A DNA stretch of 64,000 nt from Streptomyces bluensis. Its GTDB lineage: Bacteria; Actinomycetota; Actinomycetes; Streptomycetales; Streptomycetaceae. Within the stretch, counting starts at the first letter, position 1, and every line of letters begins with the position of its first letter. Below, in pieces: positions 9,893 through 16,864 of the stretch. The notes under the pieces are model-generated. The model was not told the origin of the DNA, did no database searches, and saw nothing but the letters and a program-made list of their open reading frames with translations. The stretch lies in assembly GCF_014650715.1 (NCBI RefSeq), contig NZ_BMVM01000009.1, forward strand, positions 248,001-312,000, given 5' to 3'. The position numbers and the translations under genes are program-made.

Positions 9893-10104
9893 GCATTGCA
9901 GAGTCCAGGCGCGGTGACCGCCTGAAGTGGTTCACGTCGTCGTACAGCAACGGTGCAGGGGGTGAATGTGTCGAGTGTGCTTGGACCAGTGGCGGCGTCC
10001 TGGTTCGAGACTCGAAGGGCTCGGGAGAGTCTGCGATCAGCGTTCGAGGCGACGCTTGGCGCTCTTTCGTGCAGAACTTGAAGCATGGGCAGTCCGCACC
10101 CTGA
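9889..10104 (+). CDS. DUF397 small protein
   Basis: The product is 71 residues with the DUF397 signature 'WFTSSYSNGAGGECVE' followed by 'VRDSKGSG' and a C-terminal 'WRSFVQNLK'. The GTG start overlaps the stop of the upstream DUF5753 regulator. DUF397 proteins are small, nearly always partnered with WhiJ-like HTH proteins, and in some loci antagonise their partner. The biochemical activity is not established. Confidence 0.88.
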   Translation: MSIAESRRGDRLKWFTSSYSNGAGGECVECAWTSGGVLVRDSKGSGESAISVRGDAWRSFVQNLKHGQSAP

Positions 10105-10195
10105 TCTCGTAGAAGTTCGTGCAAGTCGCTGGCGTGCACGGATGATCCGGCGCAAGCCTGATCACGTCGATCGTCACCGAAGGCGGGAGGACACC

Positions 10196-10423
10196 ATGAC
10201 ACTGCACCGGCTGGGCAAGGACCCGGAGAGTCCCAACAACGGCTCTCCGACGGTGTACCTGGACGACGAGACCGGGAACTACATCCTGCAGGGATGGCGC
10301 GTCACGGACGCCGAGCGTCTGGCTCAGATGGAGATCCCGGACCATGAGACGGTGATCGAGTTCCCGAGGCGCATGATGCAGTTCTTCCCGGAGGTGAACG
10401 GTGGCGACGGAGTCGGCGTTTGA
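10196..10423 (+). CDS. Small conserved hypothetical protein upstream of DUF6879
   Basis: The product is 75 residues. The ATG at 10196 has an excellent 'GGGAGGA' ribosome-binding site; the longer reading from 10085 has none. The sequence contains 'VYLDDETGNYILQGWRV' and an acidic, hydrophilic body with no membrane segment. It overlaps the following DUF6879 gene by 23 bases, so the two are likely co-expressed. A gene of similar size and position precedes the DUF6879 gene near 23.5 kb, which supports a conserved pair. Function not recognised. Confidence 0.72.
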   Translation: MTLHRLGKDPESPNNGSPTVYLDDETGNYILQGWRVTDAERLAQMEIPDHETVIEFPRRMMQFFPEVNGGDGVGV

Positions 10424-10910
10424 AGATCTCTTCCGCTCCGCCCAACACAGCGCGTTTCACCTGGAAATGAGGGACGCGTACGGGCTCGACGATGACTACC
10501 GCGAGTGGGTTTCGGGCGACAGGTTCGATCCTGCGGAGCGCTGGCCCTGGTGGATCGAGTTGGTCTCCACGGCAGTGGCCCGTGGCGTGGCGGTTCACCG
10601 TGCACGCATCGTGTCCGAACCGATCTCCCCGTACGTGCGATACGAGTACGAGCTCACGAGCGGGCACAACGTCAAGGCCGGTGAGGCCGTGCGCTGGCTG
10701 TCCCGCAGGCAGGCCTCCGGAGTGGCACTGCCCGGCAACGACTTCTGGTTGTTCGACGGCACGTCGGTACTGTTCAATCACTTCGCCGGCGACGGGACGA
10801 TGACTGGCGAGGAACTCGTGACCGACCCCGCCGTGGTGTCGCTGTGTGCCTCCGCGTTCACTGCGGTGTGGGAACGCGCGACCCCGCATGAGGAGTACCG
10901 GCCCGCCTGA
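10401..10910 (+). CDS. DUF6879 family protein
   Basis: The product is 169 residues. It has the family pattern 'FEDLFRSAQHSAFHLEMRD', 'RARIVSEPISPYVRYEYEL', 'VRWLSRR' and 'DFWLFDG'. The GTG start lies inside the preceding small gene. DUF6879 proteins are common in Streptomyces next to XRE/DUF5753 regulators; their function is unknown. A frameshifted paralogue is present at 22906-23532. No catalytic motif is evident. Confidence 0.8.
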   Translation: MATESAFEDLFRSAQHSAFHLEMRDAYGLDDDYREWVSGDRFDPAERWPWWIELVSTAVARGVAVHRARIVSEPISPYVRYEYELTSGHNVKAGEAVRWLSRRQASGVALPGNDFWLFDGTSVLFNHFAGDGTMTGEELVTDPAVVSLCASAFTAVWERATPHEEYRPA

Positions 10911-10932
10911 CAGCACACACAGAACCGTCGAA

Positions 10933-11779
10933 GTGACTTCATCGTCCAGCGTCCAGCAAGCCCGAGAGGCCCTGGGTAAGCGACTGCGCGAGATCCGGAA
11001 AGACTCCTGGGCTGACGGCGCGCGAGCTTGCCTCTCGGGCCGGCTGGCACGAGAGCAAGTGCAGCCGCATCGAGAACGGTCGTACACCCCCGTCGGACGA
11101 TGATCTGCACGTGTACGCCACACACTGTGGCGTCGCCGACCAGGCAGCCGACCTGATCGCCACGACGCGGAACATCGATGGCGCGTACGTCGAGTGGCGG
11201 CGCATGGAGCGCTCCGGGCTGCGTCGTGCGCAGGAGTCGGTCATCCCGCTGTGGGAACGCACTCGGCACTTCAGGGCCTACTCGTCCTGGCTCATTCCTG
11301 GGCCGCTCCAGACCCGTGCCTACATCGAGGCACTGCTCACGTCGATTCGTGACCGGCGTGCGCTGCCCGACGACTTGGAGAAAGCGGTTCGGGTACGCGT
11401 GGACAAGCAGCGCGTCCTGTACGAGAGCACCCGTCGCTTCGCGGTGATCCTTGAGGAGAGCGCACTACGGCACCGTATCGGCGGCGCCGAGACCATGGCC
11501 GGACAACTCGGTCACCTGCTGTCTCTGGCAACGCTGCCGAACGTCAGCCTGGGCGTGATCCCGCTCAGTGCGGACCGCACGGCGTTGTGGCCCGTGGAAG
11601 ACTTCTGGATCTTCGATGACGCGCAGGTCAACGTCGAGTTGGTCTCCGCATTTCTCACGATCGCGCAGCCCCACGAGATCCACATGTACGCCCAAACCTT
11701 TGCCGCGTTGGCCGACTTGGCGGTGTACGGCGCCCCTGCCCGGACGCTGATCACATCAGCCATTGACTCTCTTGAGTGA
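10933..11779 (+). pseudogene. XRE/DUF5753 regulator with a +1 frameshift
   Basis: The GTG at 10933 opens a normal HTH start ('LGKRLREIRKDS') in frame 1. One extra T at about 11008 then shifts the frame, and the rest of the HTH ('LTARELASRAGWHESKCSRIENG') together with the whole DUF5753 domain ('RAYSSWLIPGPLQTRAYIE', 'LGVIPL') continues in frame 2 to 11779. Removing that base restores a protein of about 280 residues. It is either a recent null mutation or a base-calling error. The downstream part alone would lack the DNA-binding helix. Confidence 0.8.
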
Positions 11780-11804
11780 CCGCGTGCAAGTCCGCGCACG
11801 TTCG

Positions 11805-11834
11805 TTGAGACCACACTGTCGCCCTTTCTAGCGT
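11805..11834 (+). promoter_or_regulatory. Possible promoter for the tiny-ORF/methyltransferase operon
   Basis: A 'TTGAGA' (11805-11810) and a 'TAGCGT' (11829-11834) are separated by 18 bases, about 37 bases upstream of the first small ORF. This fits a housekeeping-sigma-type promoter. It is inferred by eye only. Confidence 0.35.
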
Positions 11835-11871
11835 GTCTGTCCTGGCAAGCAGTCAGGAAAGGTGACCAGCC

Positions 11872-12036
11872 ATGGCAAACGAGGCACGGATCCTTGAGGA
11901 TTCACCAGGCCAACGAGGCGAAGAAGAGGCAGGCCCTTCCCCGCACTCCGCTCTGAAAGCGCCGCTGAACAGTCGCCCCACACTCCGTGATCGTGTCCGA
12001 CAGGCCAATACTCGGAGCCGCGGCGAGGTGCTGTGA
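11872..12036 (+). CDS. Small ORF, Arg/Glu-rich, upstream of RiPP-like genes
   Basis: A 54-residue reading frame starts with ATG, has 'AGGAAAGG' about 10 bases upstream, and lies just below the likely promoter at 11805. It is rich in Arg, Glu and Pro with no recognisable domain. Its TGA overlaps a GTG that opens the next small frame. It could be a precursor-like peptide, a leader ORF or a chance frame. Confidence 0.4.
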   Translation: MANEARILEDSPGQRGEEEAGPSPHSALKAPLNSRPTLRDRVRQANTRSRGEVL

Positions 12037-12173
12037 CCCCGTTGACTGCTACCCCCTTGCATCCACAGATGCAGAGACCCGCTGCGCGGCGTCCGGCAAG
12101 GCGCATTCCGTCTGGGGTGGCTCCGAGGACTGCGAGACGTGTGCGTTCACGCAAGGAAGGAGAAACAGCATGA
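12033..12173 (+). CDS. Very basic tiny ORF (doubtful)
   Basis: A 46-residue frame starts with a GTG overlapping the previous stop and ends on a TGA overlapping the next ATG. It has more than ten Arg residues and Pro, and no recognisable motif. The only support is the chained overlaps; it has no separate ribosome-binding site. It may simply be a spacer. Confidence 0.2.
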   Translation: MTPLTATPLHPQMQRPAARRPARRIPSGVAPRTARRVRSRKEGETA

Positions 12174-12268
12174 ACACTGGCGCAACGCCACCGGCCCCAC
12201 CGAACCCCGACCCTGTCCCGCCGGGCGGTGGCGTGGCCAAGGGAGACCAGCCCTCGCGCACCCCGTGA
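12170..12268 (+). CDS. Tiny Pro/Gly-rich peptide gene
   Basis: A 32-residue peptide is preceded by the strong ribosome-binding site 'AAGGAAGGAG'. It has a run of Pro and Gly ('PPAPPNPDPVPPGGG') and no Cys. It resembles no family I know. Strong translation signals and location ahead of a second tiny gene and a modifying-type methyltransferase make it a candidate ribosomal peptide. Confidence 0.45.
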   Translation: MNTGATPPAPPNPDPVPPGGGVAKGDQPSRTP

Positions 12269-12330
12269 CATCCGTTGCCTGCGAGCGAAACGACTCAACG
12301 AGCACCATCTACAACCAGGAGGACAGAGAC

Positions 12331-12468
12331 ATGCGCACGTGGTGGCTGACCATGGCGACCGGCGGCAACCCGCAGGACGACAGCGACAGCGGCAATAAGC
12401 ACGGCGGAGGCGGGTCTGACGAGGGTGGCAACACCAATGACGGACAGGGCCCGGCGGACGGTCGCTGA
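12331..12468 (+). CDS. Candidate RiPP precursor peptide (Asp/Gly-rich)
   Basis: A 45-residue peptide follows an ideal 'AGGAGGA' ribosome-binding site. It starts 'MRTWWLTMATGG' and continues as a hydrophilic tail rich in Asp, Asn, Gly and Ser with two Asp-Gly steps ('NDGQ', 'ADGR'). Its TGA abuts the GTG of a protein-L-isoaspartate methyltransferase homologue with no gap. Asp-Gly is the favoured substrate for aspartimide formation by such enzymes. The layout recalls the reported precursor plus methyltransferase pairs of aspartimide-containing RiPPs; the modification is inferred, not shown. Confidence 0.55.
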   Translation: MRTWWLTMATGGNPQDDSDSGNKHGGGGSDEGGNTNDGQGPADGR

Positions 12469-13641
12469 GTGAACGCGTACGACGTCGACGTGCAGGAGGC
12501 GGGCCCTCAAGCGCTCGCCTCCTCGCTCATGGAATCTGGTGCCCTGCAGAGCAACTGGCTGCCTGCGTACGAGGCCGTACCCCGGCATCTCTTCGTGCCT
12601 GATGTGATCTGGCCTGGGCGCGCCGGCATGAATCGGCAGGATGATCGCGTGATTCGGTCCGATGAGCCCGACGACTGGTGGGCGGCCGTCTACCGGGATG
12701 CGCCGATCACGACGCAATGGGATGACGGTGCGTACACCGGCCCCGGCAAGGGGCGGATGCCCACCTGCTCCAACTCCATGCCGACCATGGTGTTCTCGAT
12801 GCTGAACGCTCTGAGCGTCGACACGGGACAACGCGTGCTGGAGATCGGCACGGGCACTGGTTGGAACGCCGCTCTCCTGTGTCAGCGGCTCGGGTCAGAG
12901 AACGTCATGACGGTCGAGGTCGATGAAGCCAACGCCCGAGACGCACGAGAACGCATCCGCGGAGCGGGTTTCCATCCGAAGTGCATCGTCGGCGACGGCG
13001 CCGAGGGGTACCCACCCGGAGCACCGTATGACCGAGTCATCGCGACCTGTTCCATCGGCAGTGTGCCGCTCACATGGATCGAGCAAACACGTCCCGGCGG
13101 CGTGATCGTGGCTCCCTGGGGGCCGACGTACGGCGGGGAAGCTGTCGCTCGGCTCACGGTCGCTGACGGCGGTACGGCGTCCGGCCCGTTCATCGGCTCG
13201 TCGGCGTTCATGCGACTCCGGCAGCAGCGGAAGAGTCTGCCTCCGAAGAGCGCCTACCTGACCGGGGCGGGCGGCACGCGCTCCAGGACGGCGCTGTCGC
13301 CCGACGACGTGGGCGACTGGCTGCACATGTTCGTCATCGGTCTTCAGGTTCCTGCGCTGTTCTGCCGCGTGGAATCCGGAGCCGATGGGGCCTACCGGCT
13401 GTGGCTGTACGACACGGAGGTGACCTCCTGGGCCGTGGCCGACTACGAGAAGGGTCGGATCGAGTACGACGTCGCACAGTACGGCCCGCGGAACTTGTGG
13501 GACGAGCTGGAGACAGCGTGGCGCTGGTGGGACGGCCGGGGCCGCCCGGGCTTCGATCGCTTCGGGCTCACGGTCACTCCGGACGGCGAAACGGCGTGGC
13601 TGGATTCCCCAGACAGCCCTGTACCCGTTACGGAACGGTGA
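12469..13641 (+). CDS. Protein-L-isoaspartate O-methyltransferase homologue, RiPP-type
   Basis: The product is 390 residues, much longer than housekeeping PIMT (about 210-230). The N-terminus has 'VPRHLFVPD', and the SAM-binding motif I 'VLEIGTGTGWNAALL' lies near residues 123-137, followed by 'GDGAEGYPPGAPYDRVIAT' and 'TRPGGVIVAPWG'. About 170 C-terminal residues are not part of the catalytic fold; RiPP-associated PIMT homologues often have such an extension. The GTG start is directly adjacent to the stop of the candidate precursor gene. Likely reaction: SAM-dependent methylation of Asp, leading to aspartimide or isoAsp. Confidence 0.8.
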   Translation: MNAYDVDVQEAGPQALASSLMESGALQSNWLPAYEAVPRHLFVPDVIWPGRAGMNRQDDRVIRSDEPDDWWAAVYRDAPITTQWDDGAYTGPGKGRMPTCSNSMPTMVFSMLNALSVDTGQRVLEIGTGTGWNAALLCQRLGSENVMTVEVDEANARDARERIRGAGFHPKCIVGDGAEGYPPGAPYDRVIATCSIGSVPLTWIEQTRPGGVIVAPWGPTYGGEAVARLTVADGGTASGPFIGSSAFMRLRQQRKSLPPKSAYLTGAGGTRSRTALSPDDVGDWLHMFVIGLQVPALFCRVESGADGAYRLWLYDTEVTSWAVADYEKGRIEYDVAQYGPRNLWDELETAWRWWDGRGRPGFDRFGLTVTPDGETAWLDSPDSPVPVTER

Positions 13642-13752
13642 GGACTTGCTTTTGACGCCGCGAACGAGTTCACCGAGCGTGCCCACGTCGGCCGACTCCA
13701 GGACCACACCCATCGCATGGGCCTGCTCCTCGCGGTCCGCACCGCCAAGTAG
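13642..13752 (+). other. In-frame open stretch after the methyltransferase stop
   Basis: Directly after the TGA at 13639-13641, the same frame stays open for 36 codons to a TAG at 13750-13752. The translation ('DAANEFTERAHVGRLQDH', 'MGLLLAVRTAK') looks protein-like. There is no clear start with a ribosome-binding site. It could be a gene remnant or part of the ancestral C-terminus. Confidence 0.25.
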
Positions 13753-13779
13753 CCGAAACAGCAACTGAAGAAGAGGATC

Positions 13780-14337
13780 ATGAAGCACGAGTACGAAGCC
13801 AAGTTCCTGTCCGTCGACGTGACCGGTCTCCAGGCAAAGCTCACCGCCCTCGGCGCCACGCAGACGTTCCCGCGAACGCTGCTCACTCGCAAGATCTTCG
13901 AGAACGACGCACTCGACAACGGCCAGTGGCTCCGCCTCCGCGACGAAGGCACCCGCTCAACCTTGACGCTCAAACAGGTCACCGACCCCACCACGATCGA
14001 CGGCACGATCGAGATCGAGACCGAGGTCACCGATCTGCACGCCACGGCTGACATCCTTCGCCGCCTCGGCCTGCGCGAGGTCCGCTACCAGGAGAACTAC
14101 CGCGAGGAGTGGCGCCTGGGCGAGGTCGCCTTCGACTTCGACACCTGGCCCGACCTGCCCACCTTCGTCGAGATCGAAGGACCCGATGAGGCGTCGGTGC
14201 GCCAGGCGGCGGCCCTGCTCGACCTCGACTACACCGAAGCCCGGTTCGGCAGCGTCGACGAGATTTACAAGAGTGAGGCCGGCCGCGACATCCTGGCCGA
14301 GCCCACTCTCCTCTTCGCCGACGCTGACAAGGCCTGA
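13780..14337 (+). CDS. CYTH-domain protein (class IV adenylyl cyclase/thiamine-triphosphatase-like)
   Basis: The product is 185 residues. The diagnostic 'EYEAKF' (ExExK, E4-E6-K8) is at the N-terminus, with 'QWLRLRDEG', 'TLTLKQ', 'EIETEVTD' and 'FVEIEGPDE' forming the triphosphate tunnel. CYTH proteins bind triphosphates and metal, and act as adenylyl cyclases or triphosphatases; which applies cannot be read here. It ends just ahead of a strong hairpin at 14365. Confidence 0.83.
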   Translation: MKHEYEAKFLSVDVTGLQAKLTALGATQTFPRTLLTRKIFENDALDNGQWLRLRDEGTRSTLTLKQVTDPTTIDGTIEIETEVTDLHATADILRRLGLREVRYQENYREEWRLGEVAFDFDTWPDLPTFVEIEGPDEASVRQAAALLDLDYTEARFGSVDEIYKSEAGRDILAEPTLLFADADKA

Positions 14338-14364
14338 GGACCCTCTGTAGCTATGCCGCAGGGC

Positions 14365-14390
14365 AGGCCCTGCCCTGAAGGGCAGGGCCT
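14365..14390. terminator. Hairpin terminator between convergent genes
   Basis: A perfect 11-bp stem ('AGGCCCTGCCC' and its complement) closes a TGAA loop. There is no strong T-tract, as is common in Streptomyces. It lies between the CYTH gene and the minus-strand NIPSNAP remnant/flavoprotein genes and may stop transcription from both sides. Confidence 0.6.
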
Positions 14391-14391
14391 C

Positions 14392-14448
14392 TCAGGCGAG
14401 CGCTCCCTCCCGCACGGTGTAGGTGCGCAGCTGAGTGGTCTTAGGCAT
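14392..14448 (-). pseudogene. Truncated 5' end of a NIPSNAP gene
   Basis: An ATG at 14448 reads 'MPKTTQLRTYTVREG' and then 'ALA' and a stop. The first 15 residues are identical to the start of the NIPSNAP gene at 15218-15517. It is the coding part of a 75-bp duplicated segment and cannot encode a working protein. Confidence 0.75.
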
Positions 14449-14478
14449 GCGGTCCCTCCTGGGTCGTAGCTCTCGTAC
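14404..14478. repeat. 75-bp direct repeat, copy 1
   Basis: This segment matches 15473-15547 with only a few mismatches (about 4 in 75). It holds the promoter-proximal end, ribosome-binding site and first codons of a NIPSNAP gene. The two copies flank the flavoprotein gene in the same orientation, as expected of a segmental duplication or an insertion. Confidence 0.8.
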
Positions 14479-14493
14479 GCCGCAGGACGGGTG

Positions 14494-15057
14494 TCACTCC
14501 ATAGCTCGGTCGACCGTGTCTAGCACAGCCGTCCACGGCAACTGACGCCCGGCGGGTGCTTCCCGTGGCTCGTACAGCGGCCAGGCCTCCGGCCCGTAGA
14601 CGAGATGGACTTCGGCGTCTCGTAGCGCTGCGATGTGACGCTTCCATGCGGGGTGGCGGGCGTGGGCAGCGTTGATCCGAGGGAACACCACAACGGGCAG
14701 GCCGTGGGTGCCGATGGCTTCCCCAACCTGAGTCAGCGCTTGGTTGTCGGCGATGCCGGTCGCGAGCTTGGCCACCGTGTTGGCGCTCGCGGGGGCGACC
14801 ACGTAGCAGTCCACCTTCGGATGTGGACTCGTATCACCGGGCAGTCGTGCCTCGTGACGGACAGGCAACCCTGTCAGCTCCTCCAAGCGGTCGGCCTCGC
14901 CGCTCATGCGAAGCCAGTGACCGGCGGTCGGTGTGAGTGTCACGGCCACTCGCCATCCCCGGGCCAGCGCCGGCTCCACGAGTCCGGTCCGCAAGGTCTC
15001 GACGCCTCCGGCGCTGGTGCCCACAACTCCCAACGTCCGGCTCTTGCTTACGCTCAC
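14494..15057 (-). CDS. Flavoprotein (phosphopantothenoylcysteine decarboxylase-like)
   Basis: The product is 187 residues. The GTG at 15057 has 'GGAGGG' 8 bases upstream; the longer frame to 15246 has no such signal. The sequence has 'GVVGTSAGGVETLR' at the N-terminus and 'VVAPASANTVAKLATGIADN', the PPC-decarboxylase/flavoprotein FMN-binding pattern. Such stand-alone HFCD flavoproteins oxidatively decarboxylate C-terminal Cys or related substrates. Because the gene sits near a peptide/methyltransferase locus, a role in peptide tailoring is conceivable but unsupported by the peptide sequence, which lacks Cys. Confidence 0.78.
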   Translation of the reverse strand: MSVSKSRTLGVVGTSAGGVETLRTGLVEPALARGWRVAVTLTPTAGHWLRMSGEADRLEELTGLPVRHEARLPGDTSPHPKVDCYVVAPASANTVAKLATGIADNQALTQVGEAIGTHGLPVVVFPRINAAHARHPAWKRHIAALRDAEVHLVYGPEAWPLYEPREAPAGRQLPWTAVLDTVDRAME

Positions 15058-15217
15058 TGCATCACCCTCCACACCGAGGGTTGAAGAGAACGAACTGAAG
15101 GACAATCGCACAACGTTCGGTTCGAGTGGCTCCGGCCACTGTGCCTGCGCACCGGACGTTGAGGCTGCGCCGCAGCAATGGCGAACGCCGACACCACATG
15201 CTCCCGCTGGACCGTGA

Positions 15218-15517
15218 TCACAACTGCGGCTCGACCGTCCGGTCATCGGTGTGCAGCAAGTAGTCGCCCGGATCCAGGTTCATCACCTTCCGCTCCGGCG
15301 AAGCCCAGTAGAGCGCGTTACGGTCGGTGAACGGCTCCGGGCCGTCGTAGGAAATGAGCCACATGAACTGGTTTCGCGCGCGGTCCACCCAAGCGCCATC
15401 GATGGTGAAGCCCAGCGCCAGGCGTAGCGGCACGATTTCTGTACGCCACCGCTCCACCCACTCGTCGAGCAGTCCCTCTCGCACGGTGTAGGTGCGCAGC
15501 TGAGTCGTCTTGGGCAT
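15218..15517 (-). CDS. NIPSNAP family protein
   Basis: The product is 99 residues with the dimeric alpha/beta-barrel pattern 'LRTYTVREGLLDEWVERW', 'IVPLRLALGFTIDGAWVD' and 'WLISYDGPE'. NIPSNAP and related barrels bind small molecules or act as small enzymes. The 5' region of this gene is duplicated 1069 bases downstream on the same strand. The GC-rich 'GGGAGGGCC' just upstream of the ATG at 15517 is a usable ribosome-binding site. Confidence 0.78.
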   Translation of the reverse strand: MPKTTQLRTYTVREGLLDEWVERWRTEIVPLRLALGFTIDGAWVDRARNQFMWLISYDGPEPFTDRNALYWASPERKVMNLDPGDYLLHTDDRTVEPQL

Positions 15518-15547
15518 GCGGGCCCTCCTGGGTCGTAGCTCTCGTAC
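15473..15547. repeat. 75-bp direct repeat, copy 2 (parent copy)
   Basis: This is the counterpart of 14404-14478, covering the start and ribosome-binding site of the intact NIPSNAP gene. Being part of an intact gene, this copy is the likely source. Confidence 0.8.
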
Positions 15548-15737
15548 AGCAGGCTATGTGCCGGTGAAGAGGCAGCGACAGGAAGCGAGATCACACCACG
15601 AAGGGCACCGGGGCCACCGACGCCCTTGTACGCGGTCACCCCGCCTGCGCCCCCACCGAGTCGCGGTTGCTCAACCTCGGCCTCCGGCGTACCTGCTAAG
15701 GTCCCGCCGCCGTGTCGGGTGGCGGTGATGTGCCAGG

Positions 15738-16355
15738 GTGATGGGGGCGGAGATGCGTCGCAGCGAGTTTGCTGGGGCCGGGTTGATCGTGGCGTTGCTG
15801 CTGATGACCGGGTGCGGAGGAGGCGGCAGGAGCGAGACCGGCCCCTCGGTGACCAGAGCGCTGACCAAGGGGGTCAACACGGGCTGTGGCCACTACCTGA
15901 AGCCGGAAACGGTCGCCGCGGCGCTTGGCGACAACGAGTTCGCCGACGTCAACGGGCATTTCCAGGACGGCAAGGGGTCGTGCCTGGTCAATATCTCGGT
16001 CAGGGAGGCGGGCCTCGGTACGAGCGGGCCGCTCCACAGGAATGTGAAGCTTTCCCTGGAGATCCTCAGTTGGAAGGATCCCGCCCAGGTGGCCGAGTAC
16101 GTCGGCGGGAAGTGTCACGCTACGTCGGCCGACGGAGTCACCGAGAGCTTCAAGGGCCCCAAGGAGGCATGCGGCACCTACCGGGCCGACCCTCCCGAGG
16201 AGTTCCTGGTCGGTGGCAGGGTGGACGCCTACGCGGGCGAGGGCAGGAAGCTGATCACGGTCACCGTCCACGGCGTGGACGCCACGCTGAAGCAGGACCG
16301 CGAGCACGCCTTCCAACTGCTGGCCGATGCCCGCGCCAAGATCTCCGGACAGTGA
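15738..16355 (+). CDS. Secreted lipoprotein, function unknown
   Basis: A signal peptide with a hydrophobic core leads to the lipobox 'LLMTGC', so the mature protein should be lipid-anchored on the outer face of the membrane. The mature part is about 180 residues with several Cys ('NTGCGHYL', 'GKGSCLV', 'GGKCHA', 'EACGTY') that could form disulfides. It resembles DUF3558-like Streptomyces lipoproteins. The start could be the GTG at 15738, ATG 15741 or ATG 15753; no ribosome-binding site is decisive. Confidence 0.7.
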   Translation: MMGAEMRRSEFAGAGLIVALLLMTGCGGGGRSETGPSVTRALTKGVNTGCGHYLKPETVAAALGDNEFADVNGHFQDGKGSCLVNISVREAGLGTSGPLHRNVKLSLEILSWKDPAQVAEYVGGKCHATSADGVTESFKGPKEACGTYRADPPEEFLVGGRVDAYAGEGRKLITVTVHGVDATLKQDREHAFQLLADARAKISGQ

Positions 16356-16487
16356 GGTACGAAGCTCGGTGCTGCTGTAGCGGGGACATAACGCGTCAGG
16401 ACCCCGGCGCGCCTCGGTGATCCACCACGGCCCGCCGAGCCGTGCTAAAGTTGCTGCGTTGCAGTTGTGGTACCCATAGAACCTATG

Positions 16488-16518
16488 TGCGCCTGACGGG
16501 AATGTTCCATCAGGCGCA
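16488..16518 (+). promoter_or_regulatory. Structured 5' leader of the cold-shock gene
   Basis: A perfect 9-bp stem ('TGCGCCTGA'/'TCAGGCGCA') with a 13-base loop is followed by the T-rich 'TTAGTTGTTTTCC', about 55 bases upstream of the cold-shock ATG. It could be a thermosensitive or anti-termination leader, or simply a terminator for the upstream lipoprotein gene. Confidence 0.5.
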
Positions 16519-16573
16519 TTAGTTGTTTTCCGGCATCTCCGGATGGGGCCTCTGCCTACAGAAGGAGAAGGTC

Positions 16574-16777
16574 ATGGCACAGGGAACCGTGAAGTGGTTC
16601 AACGCCGAAAAGGGTTTCGGCTTCATTCAGCAGGACGGCGGCGGTCCGGACGTCTTCGCCCACTACTCGAACATCGCGACCCAGGGCTTCCGTGAGCTGC
16701 AGGAGGGCCAGCGGGTCTCCTTCGACGTCACGCAGGGCCAGAAGGGTCCGCAGGCGGAGAACATCGTCCCCGCCTGA
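16574..16777 (+). CDS. csp: Cold-shock domain protein
   Basis: The product is 67 residues, the normal CspA length. RNP1 'KGFGFIQ' and RNP2 'VFAHYS' are intact, so it should bind single-stranded RNA/DNA as an RNA chaperone. The ATG at 16574 follows 'AGAAGGAGAAGG'. A structured leader precedes it, a strong terminator follows, and an RNA helicase gene is next, a sensible pairing for RNA unfolding. Confidence 0.95.
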   Translation: MAQGTVKWFNAEKGFGFIQQDGGGPDVFAHYSNIATQGFRELQEGQRVSFDVTQGQKGPQAENIVPA

Positions 16778-16799
16778 TCGCCGGACGCGTATCCGCTCA

Positions 16800-16832
16800 C
16801 CGGGGTCCGCACCGTCATGGTGCGGACCCCGG
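16800..16832 (+). terminator. Strong hairpin between csp and RNA helicase
   Basis: A perfect 14-bp stem ('CCGGGGTCCGCACC' and its complement) closes a 5-base loop, followed by 'GGTTTGTGCTGTTT'. It ends 32 bases before the helicase ATG, so helicase expression needs either its own promoter or read-through. Confidence 0.75.
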
Positions 16833-16864
16833 TTTGTGCTGTTTCCAGGAAGGCAGATAACTGC

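Noticed and set aside
10105..10195. Extension of the small gene at 10196 back to 10085
   Set aside because: No ribosome-binding site and no domain; a strong one sits before the ATG at 10196.
16817..16864. Extension of the DEAD-box helicase frame to 16817
   Set aside because: It runs through the hairpin terminator; the ATG at 16865 has a better ribosome-binding site.
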